Positions 23,675 through 32,577 of a stretch of DNA of 64,000 bases are shown piece after piece. The stretch is from Paraburkholderia sp. BL21I4N1 (GTDB lineage Bacteria; Pseudomonadota; Gammaproteobacteria; Burkholderiales; Burkholderiaceae), in contig NZ_PVEN01000013.1 of the NCBI RefSeq assembly GCF_002973525.1, positions 1 through 64,000 of the forward strand, given 5' to 3'. How positions within the stretch are numbered: the first letter of the stretch is position 1; each line of letters starts with the position of its first letter. Both the position numbers and the translations under genes were made by a program. The notes under the pieces were generated by a model. It was not told the DNA's origin. It saw only the letters and a list, made by a program, of their open reading frames with translations, and did no database searches.

Positions 23675-24868
23675 ATGTATAACTTGCCAGACGAAAGAGG
23701 CCATTTCGGCCAATATGGCGGCGTGTTCGTCGCTGAAACGCTGGTACACGCGCTGAACGAGCTGCGTGAAGCGTACGAAAAATTCCAGAAAGACCCCGAA
23801 TTCGTCGCTGAATACGAGCGCGAGTTGAAGTATTTCGTCGGTCGTCCGTCGCCGATTTATCACGCGCAGCGTTGGAGCGAGATGCTCGGCGGCGCACAGG
23901 TTTTCCTGAAGCGTGAGGACCTGAATCACACCGGCGCGCACAAAATCAACAACGTGATCGGCCAGGCGTTGCTGGCCAAGCGCATGGGCAAACCGCGCGT
24001 GATCGCCGAAACCGGCGCCGGCCAGCACGGTGTGGCAACGGCCACCATCGCGGCGCGCTTCGGCATGGAATGCGTGGTCTACATGGGCGAGGAAGACGTG
24101 CGCCGCCAGGCTGCCAACGTCTACCGCATGAAATTGCTCGGCGCCACGGTCGTGCCGGTCGAATCGGGCTCACGCACGCTGAAAGACGCGCTGAACGAAG
24201 CCATGCGCGACTGGGTCACGAACGTCGAAGACACGTTCTACATCATCGGCACAGTCGCGGGTCCGCACCCTTACCCGATGATGGTGCGCGATTTCCAGCG
24301 CGTGATCGGCGACGAATGCAAGGTGCAGATGCCCGAATTGGTCGGCCGTCAGCCGGATGCCGTGATTGCGTGCATTGGCGGCGGTTCGAATGCGATGGGT
24401 ATCTTTTACCCGTACATTGACGACACGTCGGTGCAGTTGATTGGCGTCGAAGCCGCTGGCGACGGACTCGAATCCGGTCGTCACGCGGCTTCCTTGATCG
24501 GCGGCAGCCCCGGCGTGCTGCACGGCAATCGTACTTATCTGCTGCAAGACGAAAACGGGCAGATTATCGAGACGCATTCGATCTCGGCCGGCCTCGACTA
24601 TCCGGGCGTCGGTCCCGAGCATGCGTGGCTAAAAGACAGCAATCGCGCGCAATACGTCAGCATCACCGACGAAGAGGCGCTGAAAGCGTTCCACGATTGC
24701 TGTCGCATCGAAGGCATCATTCCGGCGCTGGAGTCCAGTCATGCTCTGGCCTACGCCGCGAAGCTCGCGCCGACGCTGCCGAAGGACAAAGTCCTTCTGG
24801 TCAACCTGTCGGGCCGTGGCGACAAGGACATGCATACGGTCGCCGAGCGATCGGGAATTCAGTTCTGA
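23675..24868 (+). CDS. trpB: Tryptophan synthase beta chain
   Basis: A 397-residue PLP enzyme that joins indole and serine. MYNLPDERGHFGQYGGVFVAETL is the conserved start; the PLP Lys is in LNHTGAHKINNVIGQALL, phosphate-binding glycines in CIGGGSNAMG, and LVNLSGRGDKDMHTV is at the C-terminus. The ATG at 23675 is preferred over a GTG three codons earlier. The partner trpA is separated from it by a DNA methyltransferase gene. Confidence 0.98.
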   Translation: MYNLPDERGHFGQYGGVFVAETLVHALNELREAYEKFQKDPEFVAEYERELKYFVGRPSPIYHAQRWSEMLGGAQVFLKREDLNHTGAHKINNVIGQALLAKRMGKPRVIAETGAGQHGVATATIAARFGMECVVYMGEEDVRRQAANVYRMKLLGATVVPVESGSRTLKDALNEAMRDWVTNVEDTFYIIGTVAGPHPYPMMVRDFQRVIGDECKVQMPELVGRQPDAVIACIGGGSNAMGIFYPYIDDTSVQLIGVEAAGDGLESGRHAASLIGGSPGVLHGNRTYLLQDENGQIIETHSISAGLDYPGVGPEHAWLKDSNRAQYVSITDEEALKAFHDCCRIEGIIPALESSHALAYAAKLAPTLPKDKVLLVNLSGRGDKDMHTVAERSGIQF

Positions 24869-24879
24869 GCGCCGCGACG

Positions 24880-25794
24880 ATGCGTGACGAGTTCGACGAG
24901 CCGCAGCCGGCGATTGAAACCCTTGATCCGGCCGCCAAAGTAGCGGCCGCCGCGGCGCCTGAGGCGTTGTTGCCGCAGGTGCCGGCCGGCATCCAGCTGT
25001 TGAACCGCGATTTTCTGACCGATGTGGCGAACATTCCCGACGGGTCGATCGACCTGATCGTGTGCGATCCGCCTTATGGGCTCGGCAAGGATTATGGCAA
25101 CGACTCCGACATGCGGACGGGCGACGATTTTCTCGCTTGGACGCGTAGCTGGCTCGAGCTGGCTGTTCCCAAGCTCAAGCCGTCGGGTTCTCTGTATATC
25201 TTCTGCACGTGGCAGTACTCGCCGGAAATCTTCAGCTTCCTGAAGACAAAACTCACGATGATCAACGAAATCATCTGGGACCGGCGCGTACCCAGCATGG
25301 GCGGCACCGTGCGCAGATTCACTTCTGTGCACGACAACATCGGCTTTTTCGCGGTGTCGAAGGATTATTTCTTCGATCTCGATCCCGTCCGCATCCCGTA
25401 CGATGAAGTTACGAAGAAGGCGCGTTCGCGTAAGTTGTTCGAAGGCAGTAAGTGGCTCGAGGTTGGCTATAATCCAAAGGATGTCTGGTCGGTGTCGCGA
25501 CTGCATCGGCAACATGCCGAACGCGTCGCGCATCCCACCCAGAAGCCTCTGGAAATTGTCGAGCGAATGGTGCTGGCGAGTTGTCCGAAGGGCGGGCGCG
25601 TGCTCGACCCGTTCATGGGCAGCGGCACCACCGCAGTCGCTTGTGCCCGGCAGCAGCGCGAATTCGTCGGCTATGAGATCAATGAAAGTTACTGCGCGAT
25701 AGCGCGTGAACGCGTCAGCATCGCTGCGAATCCCGTGCCCGTGAAGGCGCGGCCGGTCAAGCCCAAGGTTAAACGGCAGACCGAAACGCAGTGA
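24880..25794 (+). CDS. Orphan beta-type DNA methyltransferase inside the trp cluster
   Basis: A 304-residue site-specific DNA-methyltransferase of the N4-cytosine/N6-adenine group. The catalytic motif DPPYG (residues 63-67, preceded by DLIVC) comes before the SAM-binding motif LDPFMGSGTT (242-251), the beta-class order. HPTQKPLEIVERMV lies just before the latter. No restriction endonuclease neighbours it. It starts 11 bases after trpB and lies 79 bases before trpA, so it is probably expressed with the trp genes. From memory, an orphan adenine methyltransferase in this position is known in other Burkholderia; I cannot verify that here. The recognition site cannot be read from the sequence. Confidence 0.92.
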   Translation: MRDEFDEPQPAIETLDPAAKVAAAAAPEALLPQVPAGIQLLNRDFLTDVANIPDGSIDLIVCDPPYGLGKDYGNDSDMRTGDDFLAWTRSWLELAVPKLKPSGSLYIFCTWQYSPEIFSFLKTKLTMINEIIWDRRVPSMGGTVRRFTSVHDNIGFFAVSKDYFFDLDPVRIPYDEVTKKARSRKLFEGSKWLEVGYNPKDVWSVSRLHRQHAERVAHPTQKPLEIVERMVLASCPKGGRVLDPFMGSGTTAVACARQQREFVGYEINESYCAIARERVSIAANPVPVKARPVKPKVKRQTETQ

Positions 25795-25873
25795 GCCGCA
25801 GCGAGCCGCGATGAGCGTTATGCAGCCCGCGCCGCGTCAGCCGCGCGCAGTCGCTTAAATTCGAGAAATTTCC

Positions 25874-26686
25874 ATGTCCCGTATCAAGAACACGTTTGCC
25901 GCGTTGTCCGCCCAAGGTAAGAAAGGCCTGATTCCTTTCATGACGGCCGGCGACCCGGACCCGGCCCGCACGGTCGAATTCATGCACGCGCTCGCTGCCG
26001 GCGGCGCGGATGTGATCGAACTCGGCGTGCCGTTTTCCGACCCGATGGCCGACGGCCCCGTGATCCAGCAATCGTCCGAGCGCGCGTTGGCGCACGGCGT
26101 GTCGCTGCGTCACGTGATCGCGGACGTTAAGCGCTTCCGCGAAACCGACGACAAGACGCCCGTCGTGTTGATGGGCTACGCCAATCCGATCGAACGCATG
26201 GGTATCGACGCGTTCGCGAAAGCCGCTCAGGAAGCTGGGGTGGATGGCGTGCTGGTGGTCGATTACCCGCCGGAAGAGTGTGCTAATTTCGCTGAAAAGA
26301 TGCGATCCGCCTCGATCGATCCGATCTTTTTGCTGGCGCCCACGTCCACGGACGAGCGCATCGCGGAAGTCGGGAAAATTGCCAGCGGCTACGTCTATTA
26401 TGTGTCGTTGAAAGGGGTGACCGGCTCCGCGAATCTGGACGTTTCCAGCATCGCGGGTAAAATCCCGGCCATCAAGTCGCGCGTACCCCTGCCGGTGGGC
26501 GTCGGTTTCGGCATCCGCGACGCGCAAACCGCGCGTTCGGTGGCCGAAGTGTCCGATGCCGTCGTGATCGGCAGCCGTATCGTGCAATTGCTCGAACAGG
26601 CGCCGCCGGAGACCGCGGCGGAAACGCTCACGCGTTTCATCGCCGAAGTGCGCGAGGCGCTAGATAGCGTCGCGACTGCCCGATAA
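25874..26686 (+). CDS. trpA: Tryptophan synthase alpha chain
   Basis: A 270-residue TIM-barrel subunit that cleaves indole-3-glycerol phosphate and channels indole to TrpB. The N-terminus MSRIKNTFAALSAQGKKGLIPFMTAGDPD holds the catalytic Glu region downstream in VIELGVPFSDPMADGPVIQ, which also carries the second catalytic residue (Asp). VYYVSLKGVTG and VGFGIRDAQ form the phosphate site. Full length. accD follows after 80 bases. Confidence 0.97.
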   Translation: MSRIKNTFAALSAQGKKGLIPFMTAGDPDPARTVEFMHALAAGGADVIELGVPFSDPMADGPVIQQSSERALAHGVSLRHVIADVKRFRETDDKTPVVLMGYANPIERMGIDAFAKAAQEAGVDGVLVVDYPPEECANFAEKMRSASIDPIFLLAPTSTDERIAEVGKIASGYVYYVSLKGVTGSANLDVSSIAGKIPAIKSRVPLPVGVGFGIRDAQTARSVAEVSDAVVIGSRIVQLLEQAPPETAAETLTRFIAEVREALDSVATAR

Positions 26687-26766
26687 CAGTTATTTTTGTC
26701 GTCTGTAGCGTGAGCGGCGGGTTTATCCCGCCGTTTGCGCAACCGCCGACCCCAGAAGGATTCAAT

Positions 26767-27639
26767 ATGAGCTGGCTCGATAAGCTGCTGCCGCCGAAAA
26801 TCAAACAAACCGACCCGAAAAACCGCAAGGGAATTCCGGAAGGCCTGTGGATCAAGTGTCCGTCGTGCGAAGCCGTGCTGTACCGCAACGACGTCGAGGC
26901 CAATCTGCATGTTTGCCCGAAGTGCGACCATCACATGCGCATCGGCGCGCGTGAGCGGCTCGACGGCCTGCTCGATCCGGAAGGCCGCTACGAAATCGGC
27001 CAGGAAATCGTCCCGGTCGACGCGTTGAAGTTCAAGGACAGCCGCAAGTACCCGGATCGCCTGAAAGAGGCAATGGACGACACCGACGAAACCGACGCCA
27101 TGGTCGTGATGGGCGGCGCGATCCACACACTGCCGGTAGTCGTGGCTTGCTTCGAGTTCTCGTTCATGGGCGGCTCGATGGGTTCGGTGGTCGGCGAGCG
27201 TTTTGCGCGCGGCGCACAGAACGCGCTTGAACAGAAAGTGCCGTTTATCTGCTTCACCGCGTCGGGCGGCGCGCGCATGCAGGAAAGCCTGCTGTCGCTG
27301 ATGCAAATGGCGAAAACCACGGCCATGCTGACCAGGCTGGCCGAAGCCAAGCTGCCGTTCATTTCCGTGCTGACCGATCCGACCATGGGTGGCGTGTCGG
27401 CGAGCTTCGCGTTCCTCGGCGACGTGGTGATCGCCGAGCCGAAGGCGCTGATCGGCTTTGCCGGCCCGCGCGTGATCGAACAGACCGTGCGTGAAAAGCT
27501 GCCGGAAGGCTTCCAGCGCGCCGAATTTCTGCTGACAAAGGGCGCGGTGGACATGATCGTCGACCGTCGCAAGCTGCGTGAGGAAATCGCTCAATTGATG
27601 GCGCTGTTGAGCCACCAGCCGGCGGATGCCGTCGCGTAA
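26767..27639 (+). CDS. accD: Acetyl-CoA carboxylase carboxyltransferase subunit beta
   Basis: A 290-residue subunit of acetyl-CoA carboxylase, first step of fatty acid synthesis. The N-terminal zinc ribbon is complete (CPSCEAVLYRNDVEANLHVCPKC), and the crotonase-fold core shows FTASGGARMQESLLSLMQMAKT and PTMGGVSASFAFLGDVVIAEP. The ATG at 26767 (MSWLDKLLPPKI) with an agaagga site is chosen over a GTG 19 codons upstream. It starts the accD-folC-dedD-cvpA-purF order also known from enterics. Confidence 0.97.
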   Translation: MSWLDKLLPPKIKQTDPKNRKGIPEGLWIKCPSCEAVLYRNDVEANLHVCPKCDHHMRIGARERLDGLLDPEGRYEIGQEIVPVDALKFKDSRKYPDRLKEAMDDTDETDAMVVMGGAIHTLPVVVACFEFSFMGGSMGSVVGERFARGAQNALEQKVPFICFTASGGARMQESLLSLMQMAKTTAMLTRLAEAKLPFISVLTDPTMGGVSASFAFLGDVVIAEPKALIGFAGPRVIEQTVREKLPEGFQRAEFLLTKGAVDMIVDRRKLREEIAQLMALLSHQPADAVA

Positions 27640-27714
27640 GCCGTTAAGCAAAGCAGACAGGCCGCGCGCCGCTGAGCGCAGCGCGGCGGCCGTCAAAAAA
27701 GCAGGAAAAAATAG

Positions 27715-27742
27715 CGCGCCGCGTGAGTGATCAAGCGGCGCG
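27715..27742 (+). terminator. Possible weak terminator between accD and folC
   Basis: CGCGCCGC (27715-27722) pairs perfectly with GCGGCGCG (27735-27742), followed by ttgtcattt. The T-run is weak. The rest of the 165-base gap is GC-rich inverted-repeat sequence plus an A-rich stretch. Confidence 0.35.
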
Positions 27743-27804
27743 TTGTCATTTCCAGGATAATCACGGCGCACCACCGCCTAACCGATTCACTCCCGATTCA
27801 TTCG

Positions 27805-29115
27805 ATGACGACCTTCCCCACCCTCGACGCGTGGCTCACGCACCTTGAATCCGCGCATCCGGTCGGCATCGACATGGGTTTGGGCCGCATCTCGCAGGTA
27901 CGCGACGCGATGCAACTGTCGTTTGCGTGCCCGATCATCACGGTCGGCGGCACGAACGGCAAGGGCTCCACCTGCGCGATCCTCGAATCGATTCTGCTGC
28001 GCGCCGGCTTCACGGTGGGCTGCCACACGTCGCCGCATCTGTTGACGTTCAACGAGCGCGCGCGCGTGAACGGCGAAATGGCGACCGACGCCGAACTACT
28101 GCCGCACTTCGAAGCTGTCGAAGCCGCGCGCCTGAGTCTCGCCGAGCCCGTTACGCTGACCTACTTCGAATTCACGACGCTGGCGATCATGAGCCTGTTC
28201 GCCTCGCGCGGGTTCGACGCGGTGATCTTCGAAGTCGGCTTGGGCGGTCGTCTCGACGCGGTCAATATTCTCGATACCGACTGCGCCATCATCACGAGCA
28301 TCGACATTGATCACACGGAATATCTCGGCGATACGCGCGAGAAAATCGGCTTCGAAAAGGCCGGCATTTTCCGTCCGGGCAAGCCGGCGATTTGCGCCGA
28401 CCCGGTGCCGCCGCAGTCGCTGATCGATCATGCCGAGAAGATCGGCGCGGAACTGTGGCTCTTCGGCCGCGATTTTCGCTATGAAGGGCAGGCGGGCAGC
28501 GAGCGCCAGCAATGGAGCTACGTCGGTCCGACCATGCGGCGTTCGGCGCTCGCCTATCCGGCGCTGCGCGGCGCGAACCAGTTGATCAATACATCGGCGG
28601 CGCTGGCTGGGCTTGAAGCGCTGCGTGACCGTCTGCCGGTGTCGGCGCAGGACATTCGTCTCGGCCTCGCCAACGTCGAATTGCCGGGCCGTTTCCAGGT
28701 GCTGCCCGGCAAGCCGGCCGTGGTGCTCGATGTCGGCCACAACCCGCACGCAGCCGCCGTGCTGACGCAGAACCTCGGCAACATGGGCTTTTTCCCCTAC
28801 ACGTACGCGGTGTTCGGTGCGATGCGCGACAAGGACATCGCCGGCGTATTGGCGCATCTGAAGGGCGAAATCGACCATTGGTGCGTGACCGATCTGCCGC
28901 TCGCGCGGGCCGCCACGGCGGAACAGCTCGAAGCGGCACTGCGCGAGCAGGGCGTGGATGAAGCCGCCGACAGCAGCGTCACGCGGCACGCCACGCCAGC
29001 CGAGGCGTACCAAGACGCGCTAAAACGGGCGTCAGAGAATGATAGAATCGTGGTTTTCGGCAGTTTCTATACGGTAGCCGGTGTGATGGCCTACCGTAAA
29101 TCGCAGCAACACTGA
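27805..29115 (+). CDS. folC: Bifunctional folylpolyglutamate / dihydrofolate synthase
   Basis: A 436-residue Mur-ligase-like enzyme adding glutamate to folates. The P-loop is TVGGTNGKGSTCAILESIL, followed by CHTSPHLLTFNERARVNG, FEVGLGGRLDAVN, SIDIDHTEYLG and the C-terminal VVLDVGHNPHAAA and VFGSFYTVAGVM. The start at 27805 (MTTFPTLDAWLTHLE) is the family N-terminus; a 26-codon in-frame extension upstream is not conserved-looking. dedD follows after 29 bases. Confidence 0.96.
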   Translation: MTTFPTLDAWLTHLESAHPVGIDMGLGRISQVRDAMQLSFACPIITVGGTNGKGSTCAILESILLRAGFTVGCHTSPHLLTFNERARVNGEMATDAELLPHFEAVEAARLSLAEPVTLTYFEFTTLAIMSLFASRGFDAVIFEVGLGGRLDAVNILDTDCAIITSIDIDHTEYLGDTREKIGFEKAGIFRPGKPAICADPVPPQSLIDHAEKIGAELWLFGRDFRYEGQAGSERQQWSYVGPTMRRSALAYPALRGANQLINTSAALAGLEALRDRLPVSAQDIRLGLANVELPGRFQVLPGKPAVVLDVGHNPHAAAVLTQNLGNMGFFPYTYAVFGAMRDKDIAGVLAHLKGEIDHWCVTDLPLARAATAEQLEAALREQGVDEAADSSVTRHATPAEAYQDALKRASENDRIVVFGSFYTVAGVMAYRKSQQH

Positions 29116-29144
29116 ACGGGCGCCAGGCTCGAACCAAGCGATTC

Positions 29145-30089
29145 ATGGGAATTTTCTCGTTCGGCAAGAAAGACGACGCGCCTAGCCGGCGCGGCGCAAA
29201 TACCAGTTCCACCCGGGCCGCCCGTGGCGAGCGCGTGGAGCGGCGAACCCGCCGCACGGAGCGCCCCGTCGACGCCGACGCCATGTTGCTCGACCCTACG
29301 CTGCCGGAAAAGCAGCGTGCGCGGCGCCGCCTGGTCGGTGCGATCGCGCTGGTCGTCGCGGCTGTCGTGATCCTGCCCATGGTGCTGGACTCGCATCCCA
29401 AGCCGGTCACCGACGACATCGCGATCGACATCCCCAACCGTCCCGCGCCGAAGCTCGCCAAGGCTGACGAAGACACGCAGGCCGGCGTCGCACCCGACAA
29501 CCCCACGCCCGACGCGGCACTCGCCGCTTCGGGTCTTGCGCCGGCAACGGCCGCAAAGCAAGGCCAGTCGGGCAATACGCAAGCACAAAGCACGACCACG
29601 GGCACGAGCCCAGGCACCGGCGCGACGACAAGCGCCGCGGCGCCCGCAGCCAGGCCGGCTGCGAAACCGCAGGCACCGGCCGTCGCGGCCAACACCGCAC
29701 CGGCCACGCCCACGGCGCCTGCCAAACCCGCCAAACCCCCCGTCACGCACAACGCCGCCGCCACACCCGCGCCGAGCGCAACCGACGACACGAACAGCAC
29801 CGCCGCCAGCGCGGACGCGAATTCCGGCACGCCGGCATCGCCGCCGGGCAGCCGTTTCGCGGTGCAACTGGGCGCATTTGCCAACGACGCCAACGCGCGA
29901 ACCTGGGCGTCCAAGTTGAAAGCGGCGGGTGTGCCCGCATATACCGAACATCGGAAGCAGGCTGATGGCTCCACGCTCACGCTGTTGCGGGCCGGTCCGT
30001 TTGCCGATCGTGCCGCGGCCAGTGCCGCGATTGCGAAAGTTCGCGAGGCCGGCTTGACGTCGGGCGCGAACAGCGGCACGGCACAGTAA
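29145..30089 (+). CDS. dedD: SPOR-domain protein (DedD-like)
   Basis: A 314-residue inner-membrane protein. A cytoplasmic Arg-rich head (MGIFSFGKKDDAPSRR...) is followed by one membrane helix (LVGAIALVVAAVVILPMVL, about residues 65-83), a long Ala/Pro/Thr-rich periplasmic linker, and a C-terminal SPOR domain (RFAVQLGAFANDANARTW, LTLLRAGPFADRAAA). SPOR domains bind denuded septal peptidoglycan, so a division role is likely. Position between folC and cvpA agrees with DedD. Confidence 0.9.
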   Translation: MGIFSFGKKDDAPSRRGANTSSTRAARGERVERRTRRTERPVDADAMLLDPTLPEKQRARRRLVGAIALVVAAVVILPMVLDSHPKPVTDDIAIDIPNRPAPKLAKADEDTQAGVAPDNPTPDAALAASGLAPATAAKQGQSGNTQAQSTTTGTSPGTGATTSAAAPAARPAAKPQAPAVAANTAPATPTAPAKPAKPPVTHNAAATPAPSATDDTNSTAASADANSGTPASPPGSRFAVQLGAFANDANARTWASKLKAAGVPAYTEHRKQADGSTLTLLRAGPFADRAAASAAIAKVREAGLTSGANSGTAQ

Positions 30090-30096
30090 GCGAGCG

Positions 30097-30591
30097 ATGT
30101 TCACCGCCTTCGACTACGCTGTAATGGCGGTGATCGGTTTGTCGGCCTTGCGCGGCACATGGCGCGGGTTTTTGTCCGAGATATTCGGGTTGATCGGCTG
30201 GATCGCGGCGTTTTTCATTGCGTGCCGCTTTGTCGGTTATGTCGTGCCGTTTATCCCGTCCACGTGGCCGGGTGGCGCGTTGACCCAGTGGCTGCTGGCC
30301 TTTGCGCTGGTGGTGATCGGTGTGGTGCTGGTGGCGAGCGTGCTGAATGCCCTCCTGAGCCGCATCGTGCAGGCAACCGGCTTGAGCGGCGTGGACCGCT
30401 CGCTCGGTTTGATGTTCGGCCTCGTGCGCGGGGTCATTCTGGTGCTGATTCTGGTCGCCCTCGCTGGCTTGACCGAGCTGCCCCAACAGGAATTCTGGCG
30501 CAACGCCTTGCTGCGGCCCTATGCGGTCGAGGGCGTGCACGTAATGAAACCGCTGCTTCCCGAGACGCTTGCTGCCTACGTCCGCGTGTGA
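30097..30591 (+). CDS. cvpA: CvpA family membrane protein
   Basis: A 164-residue protein with four hydrophobic segments. MFTAFDYAVMAVIGLSALRGTWRGFLSEIFGLIGWIAAFFIA is the conserved CvpA start, and LSGVDRSLGLMFGLVRGVILVLILVAL is the typical third and fourth helix region. CvpA proteins affect colicin V export, envelope stress resistance and purine-linked phenotypes in enterics. It starts seven bases after dedD and precedes purF. Confidence 0.92.
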   Translation: MFTAFDYAVMAVIGLSALRGTWRGFLSEIFGLIGWIAAFFIACRFVGYVVPFIPSTWPGGALTQWLLAFALVVIGVVLVASVLNALLSRIVQATGLSGVDRSLGLMFGLVRGVILVLILVALAGLTELPQQEFWRNALLRPYAVEGVHVMKPLLPETLAAYVRV

Positions 30592-30723
30592 CGATCAGGC
30601 GAGTATTTCAAGGGACGCGGCAGGACTCCGGCGCAAACCGGTTGCCGCGACGTACCAGCAGGTCACAGCGCGTACGCAGGCATCGGCCGCCACGACGAAT
30701 TTCGTACCTTTGAAGGACATGCC

Positions 30724-32274
30724 ATGTGCGGCATCGTAGGCGTAGTTTCCCACTCCCCGGTCAATCAGCTGATCTATGACAGCCTGCTGCTTCTGCAGCA
30801 TCGCGGTCAGGACGCTGCCGGCATCGCAACCGCGAACGGTAGCAATTTCCACATGCACAAGGCCAACGGCATGGTGCGCGACGTGTTCCGCACGCGCAAC
30901 ATGCGCAGCCTGCCCGGCACGACCGGTATCGGTCAGGTGCGTTACCCGACGGCCGGTTCCGCGTCGAGCGAAGAAGAAGCCCAGCCGTTCTACGTGAACG
31001 CGCCGTTCGGCATCATCCTCGCGCATAACGGCAATCTGACCAACTGGCAGCAACTGAAAGACGAGATGTTCCGCGTCGATCGCCGCCACATCAATACCAA
31101 TTCCGACACCGAGGTCATGCTCAACGTGCTCGCGCACGAATTGCAGCTGTCCAGCTCGGGCCTGCAACTCGATCCAGCCGCGCTGTTCAAGGCCGTGTCT
31201 GGCGTGCATCGCCGGGTGCGGGGTTCGTACGCGATCGTGTCGCTGATCGCCGGTTACGGTCTGCTGGGTTTCCGCGACCCGTTCGGCATCCGCCCGCTGT
31301 GTCTCGGCAAGCAGGAAACGCCGGAAGGCGTCGAGTGGATCCTGGCGTCGGAATCGGTGGCGATTGAAGGTATCGGCTTCGAATTCGTGCGCGATATCGC
31401 GCCGGGCGAGGCGATTTTCATCGATATCGAAGGCAATCTGCATTCGCAGCAATGCGCGACGAATCCGAGCCTGAACCCGTGCATTTTCGAACTCGTGTAT
31501 CTCGCGCGTCCGGACTCGGTGCTCGACGGCGTACCGGTCTACAACGTACGTCTGCGCATGGGCGACTACCTCGCCGAGAAGATCAAGCGCGAGCTGCCCG
31601 ACGTGCCGATCGACGTAGTGATGCCGATTCCCGATTCGTCCCGTCCGGCCGCGATGCAAGTCGCGAAGAAGCTGGGCGTGGAGTACCGCGAGGGCTTCTT
31701 CAAGAACCGTTACGTCGGCCGCACCTTCATCATGCCGGGTCAGGCGGTGCGCAAGAAATCCGTGCGCCAGAAGCTAAATGCCATGGGCATTGAGTTCAAG
31801 GGCAAGAACGTGCTGATCGTCGACGATTCGATCGTGCGCGGCACCACCTCGCACGAAATCGTGCAGATGGCGCGCGACGCCGGCGCGAACAAGGTGATCT
31901 TCGCTTCGGCAGCGCCGCCGGTGAAATTCCCGAATGTCTACGGCATCGACATGCCGACGCGCGGTGAGCTCGTCGCTCATGGCCGCACGGACGACGAAGT
32001 CGCGCGCATGATCGGCGCGGACCATCTCGTGTATCAGGACGTCGACGCACTGAAGCAGGCCGTGCGCGACATCAACCCGGCGCTGCGGGAATTCGAAGCG
32101 TCGTGTTTCGACGGCAACTACGTGACCGGCGACATCACTACCGAGTATCTGGACCGCATCGAAACCGCGCGTCTGGCGCCGTCCTCGCAATCGGATCGCG
32201 ACGCCGCGAGCGAAGCGATCGACGGCGGCGCGCCCGCGCGTTCGCAATTGCACCTGCAGTTGTCAGTGGGCTGA
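30724..32274 (+). CDS. purF: Amidophosphoribosyltransferase
   Basis: A 516-residue enzyme for the first committed purine step (PRPP plus glutamine to phosphoribosylamine). The N-terminal nucleophile is Cys2 in MCGIVGVVS, followed by LLLLQHRGQDAAGIA. The glutaminase domain has GIILAHNGNLTN, and the C-terminal PRPP loop is VLIVDDSIVRGTTSHEIV. Full length with a short extra C-terminal tail. It lies 132 bases after cvpA; metZ follows behind a riboswitch. Confidence 0.97.
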   Translation: MCGIVGVVSHSPVNQLIYDSLLLLQHRGQDAAGIATANGSNFHMHKANGMVRDVFRTRNMRSLPGTTGIGQVRYPTAGSASSEEEAQPFYVNAPFGIILAHNGNLTNWQQLKDEMFRVDRRHINTNSDTEVMLNVLAHELQLSSSGLQLDPAALFKAVSGVHRRVRGSYAIVSLIAGYGLLGFRDPFGIRPLCLGKQETPEGVEWILASESVAIEGIGFEFVRDIAPGEAIFIDIEGNLHSQQCATNPSLNPCIFELVYLARPDSVLDGVPVYNVRLRMGDYLAEKIKRELPDVPIDVVMPIPDSSRPAAMQVAKKLGVEYREGFFKNRYVGRTFIMPGQAVRKKSVRQKLNAMGIEFKGKNVLIVDDSIVRGTTSHEIVQMARDAGANKVIFASAAPPVKFPNVYGIDMPTRGELVAHGRTDDEVARMIGADHLVYQDVDALKQAVRDINPALREFEASCFDGNYVTGDITTEYLDRIETARLAPSSQSDRDAASEAIDGGAPARSQLHLQLSVG

Positions 32275-32349
32275 TGACGCGAACCTGAACCATAACGCTC
32301 ATGACGTGGCACGCAGCACGCCACGCCACGAGCATGTTAGGATCATGGC

Positions 32350-32407
32350 TTGCGTCGATTTGATCTCAGCTTGCGGACGCGGGGTAACCCGAAACAGCTA
32401 AAGCGAA
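32350..32407 (+). promoter_or_regulatory. SAM-II-like riboswitch aptamer upstream of metZ
   Basis: The sequence fits the compact SAM-II pseudoknot. P1 is GCGTC (32352-32356) with GACGC (32376-32380). The first loop begins with the conserved GATTTG, then comes CAGCTTGC, and after a spacer the conserved GCTAAAG (32397-32403). A pseudoknot helix can form between AGCT (32368-32371) and AGCT (32396-32399). SAM-II riboswitches repress methionine genes when S-adenosylmethionine is plentiful, which fits metZ 171 bases downstream and the terminator in between. Confidence 0.78.
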
Positions 32408-32459
32408 AGGTGGGAAACGCCGCAATCATCCGCCTCCGCTCCAGCTTTCCCCGCACATG

Positions 32460-32496
32460 AAGCCCGCTTATGCCGACGCAAAAGCGGGCTTTTTTG
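32460..32496 (+). terminator. Intrinsic terminator between the SAM-II-like aptamer and metZ
   Basis: AAGCCCGCTT (32460-32469) pairs perfectly with AAGCGGGCTT (32482-32491), followed by a run of T. It is 82 bases before the metZ ATG, so it probably is the expression platform of the riboswitch, though it could also terminate purF read-through. Confidence 0.88.
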
Positions 32497-32577
32497 TTGC
32501 TGCCGTTTGGCGTTGCGCTCTTTTTTCACACGAGGCGCGCCGAACGCAGCCATGGACCATTGGAAACCAGAACCAAC

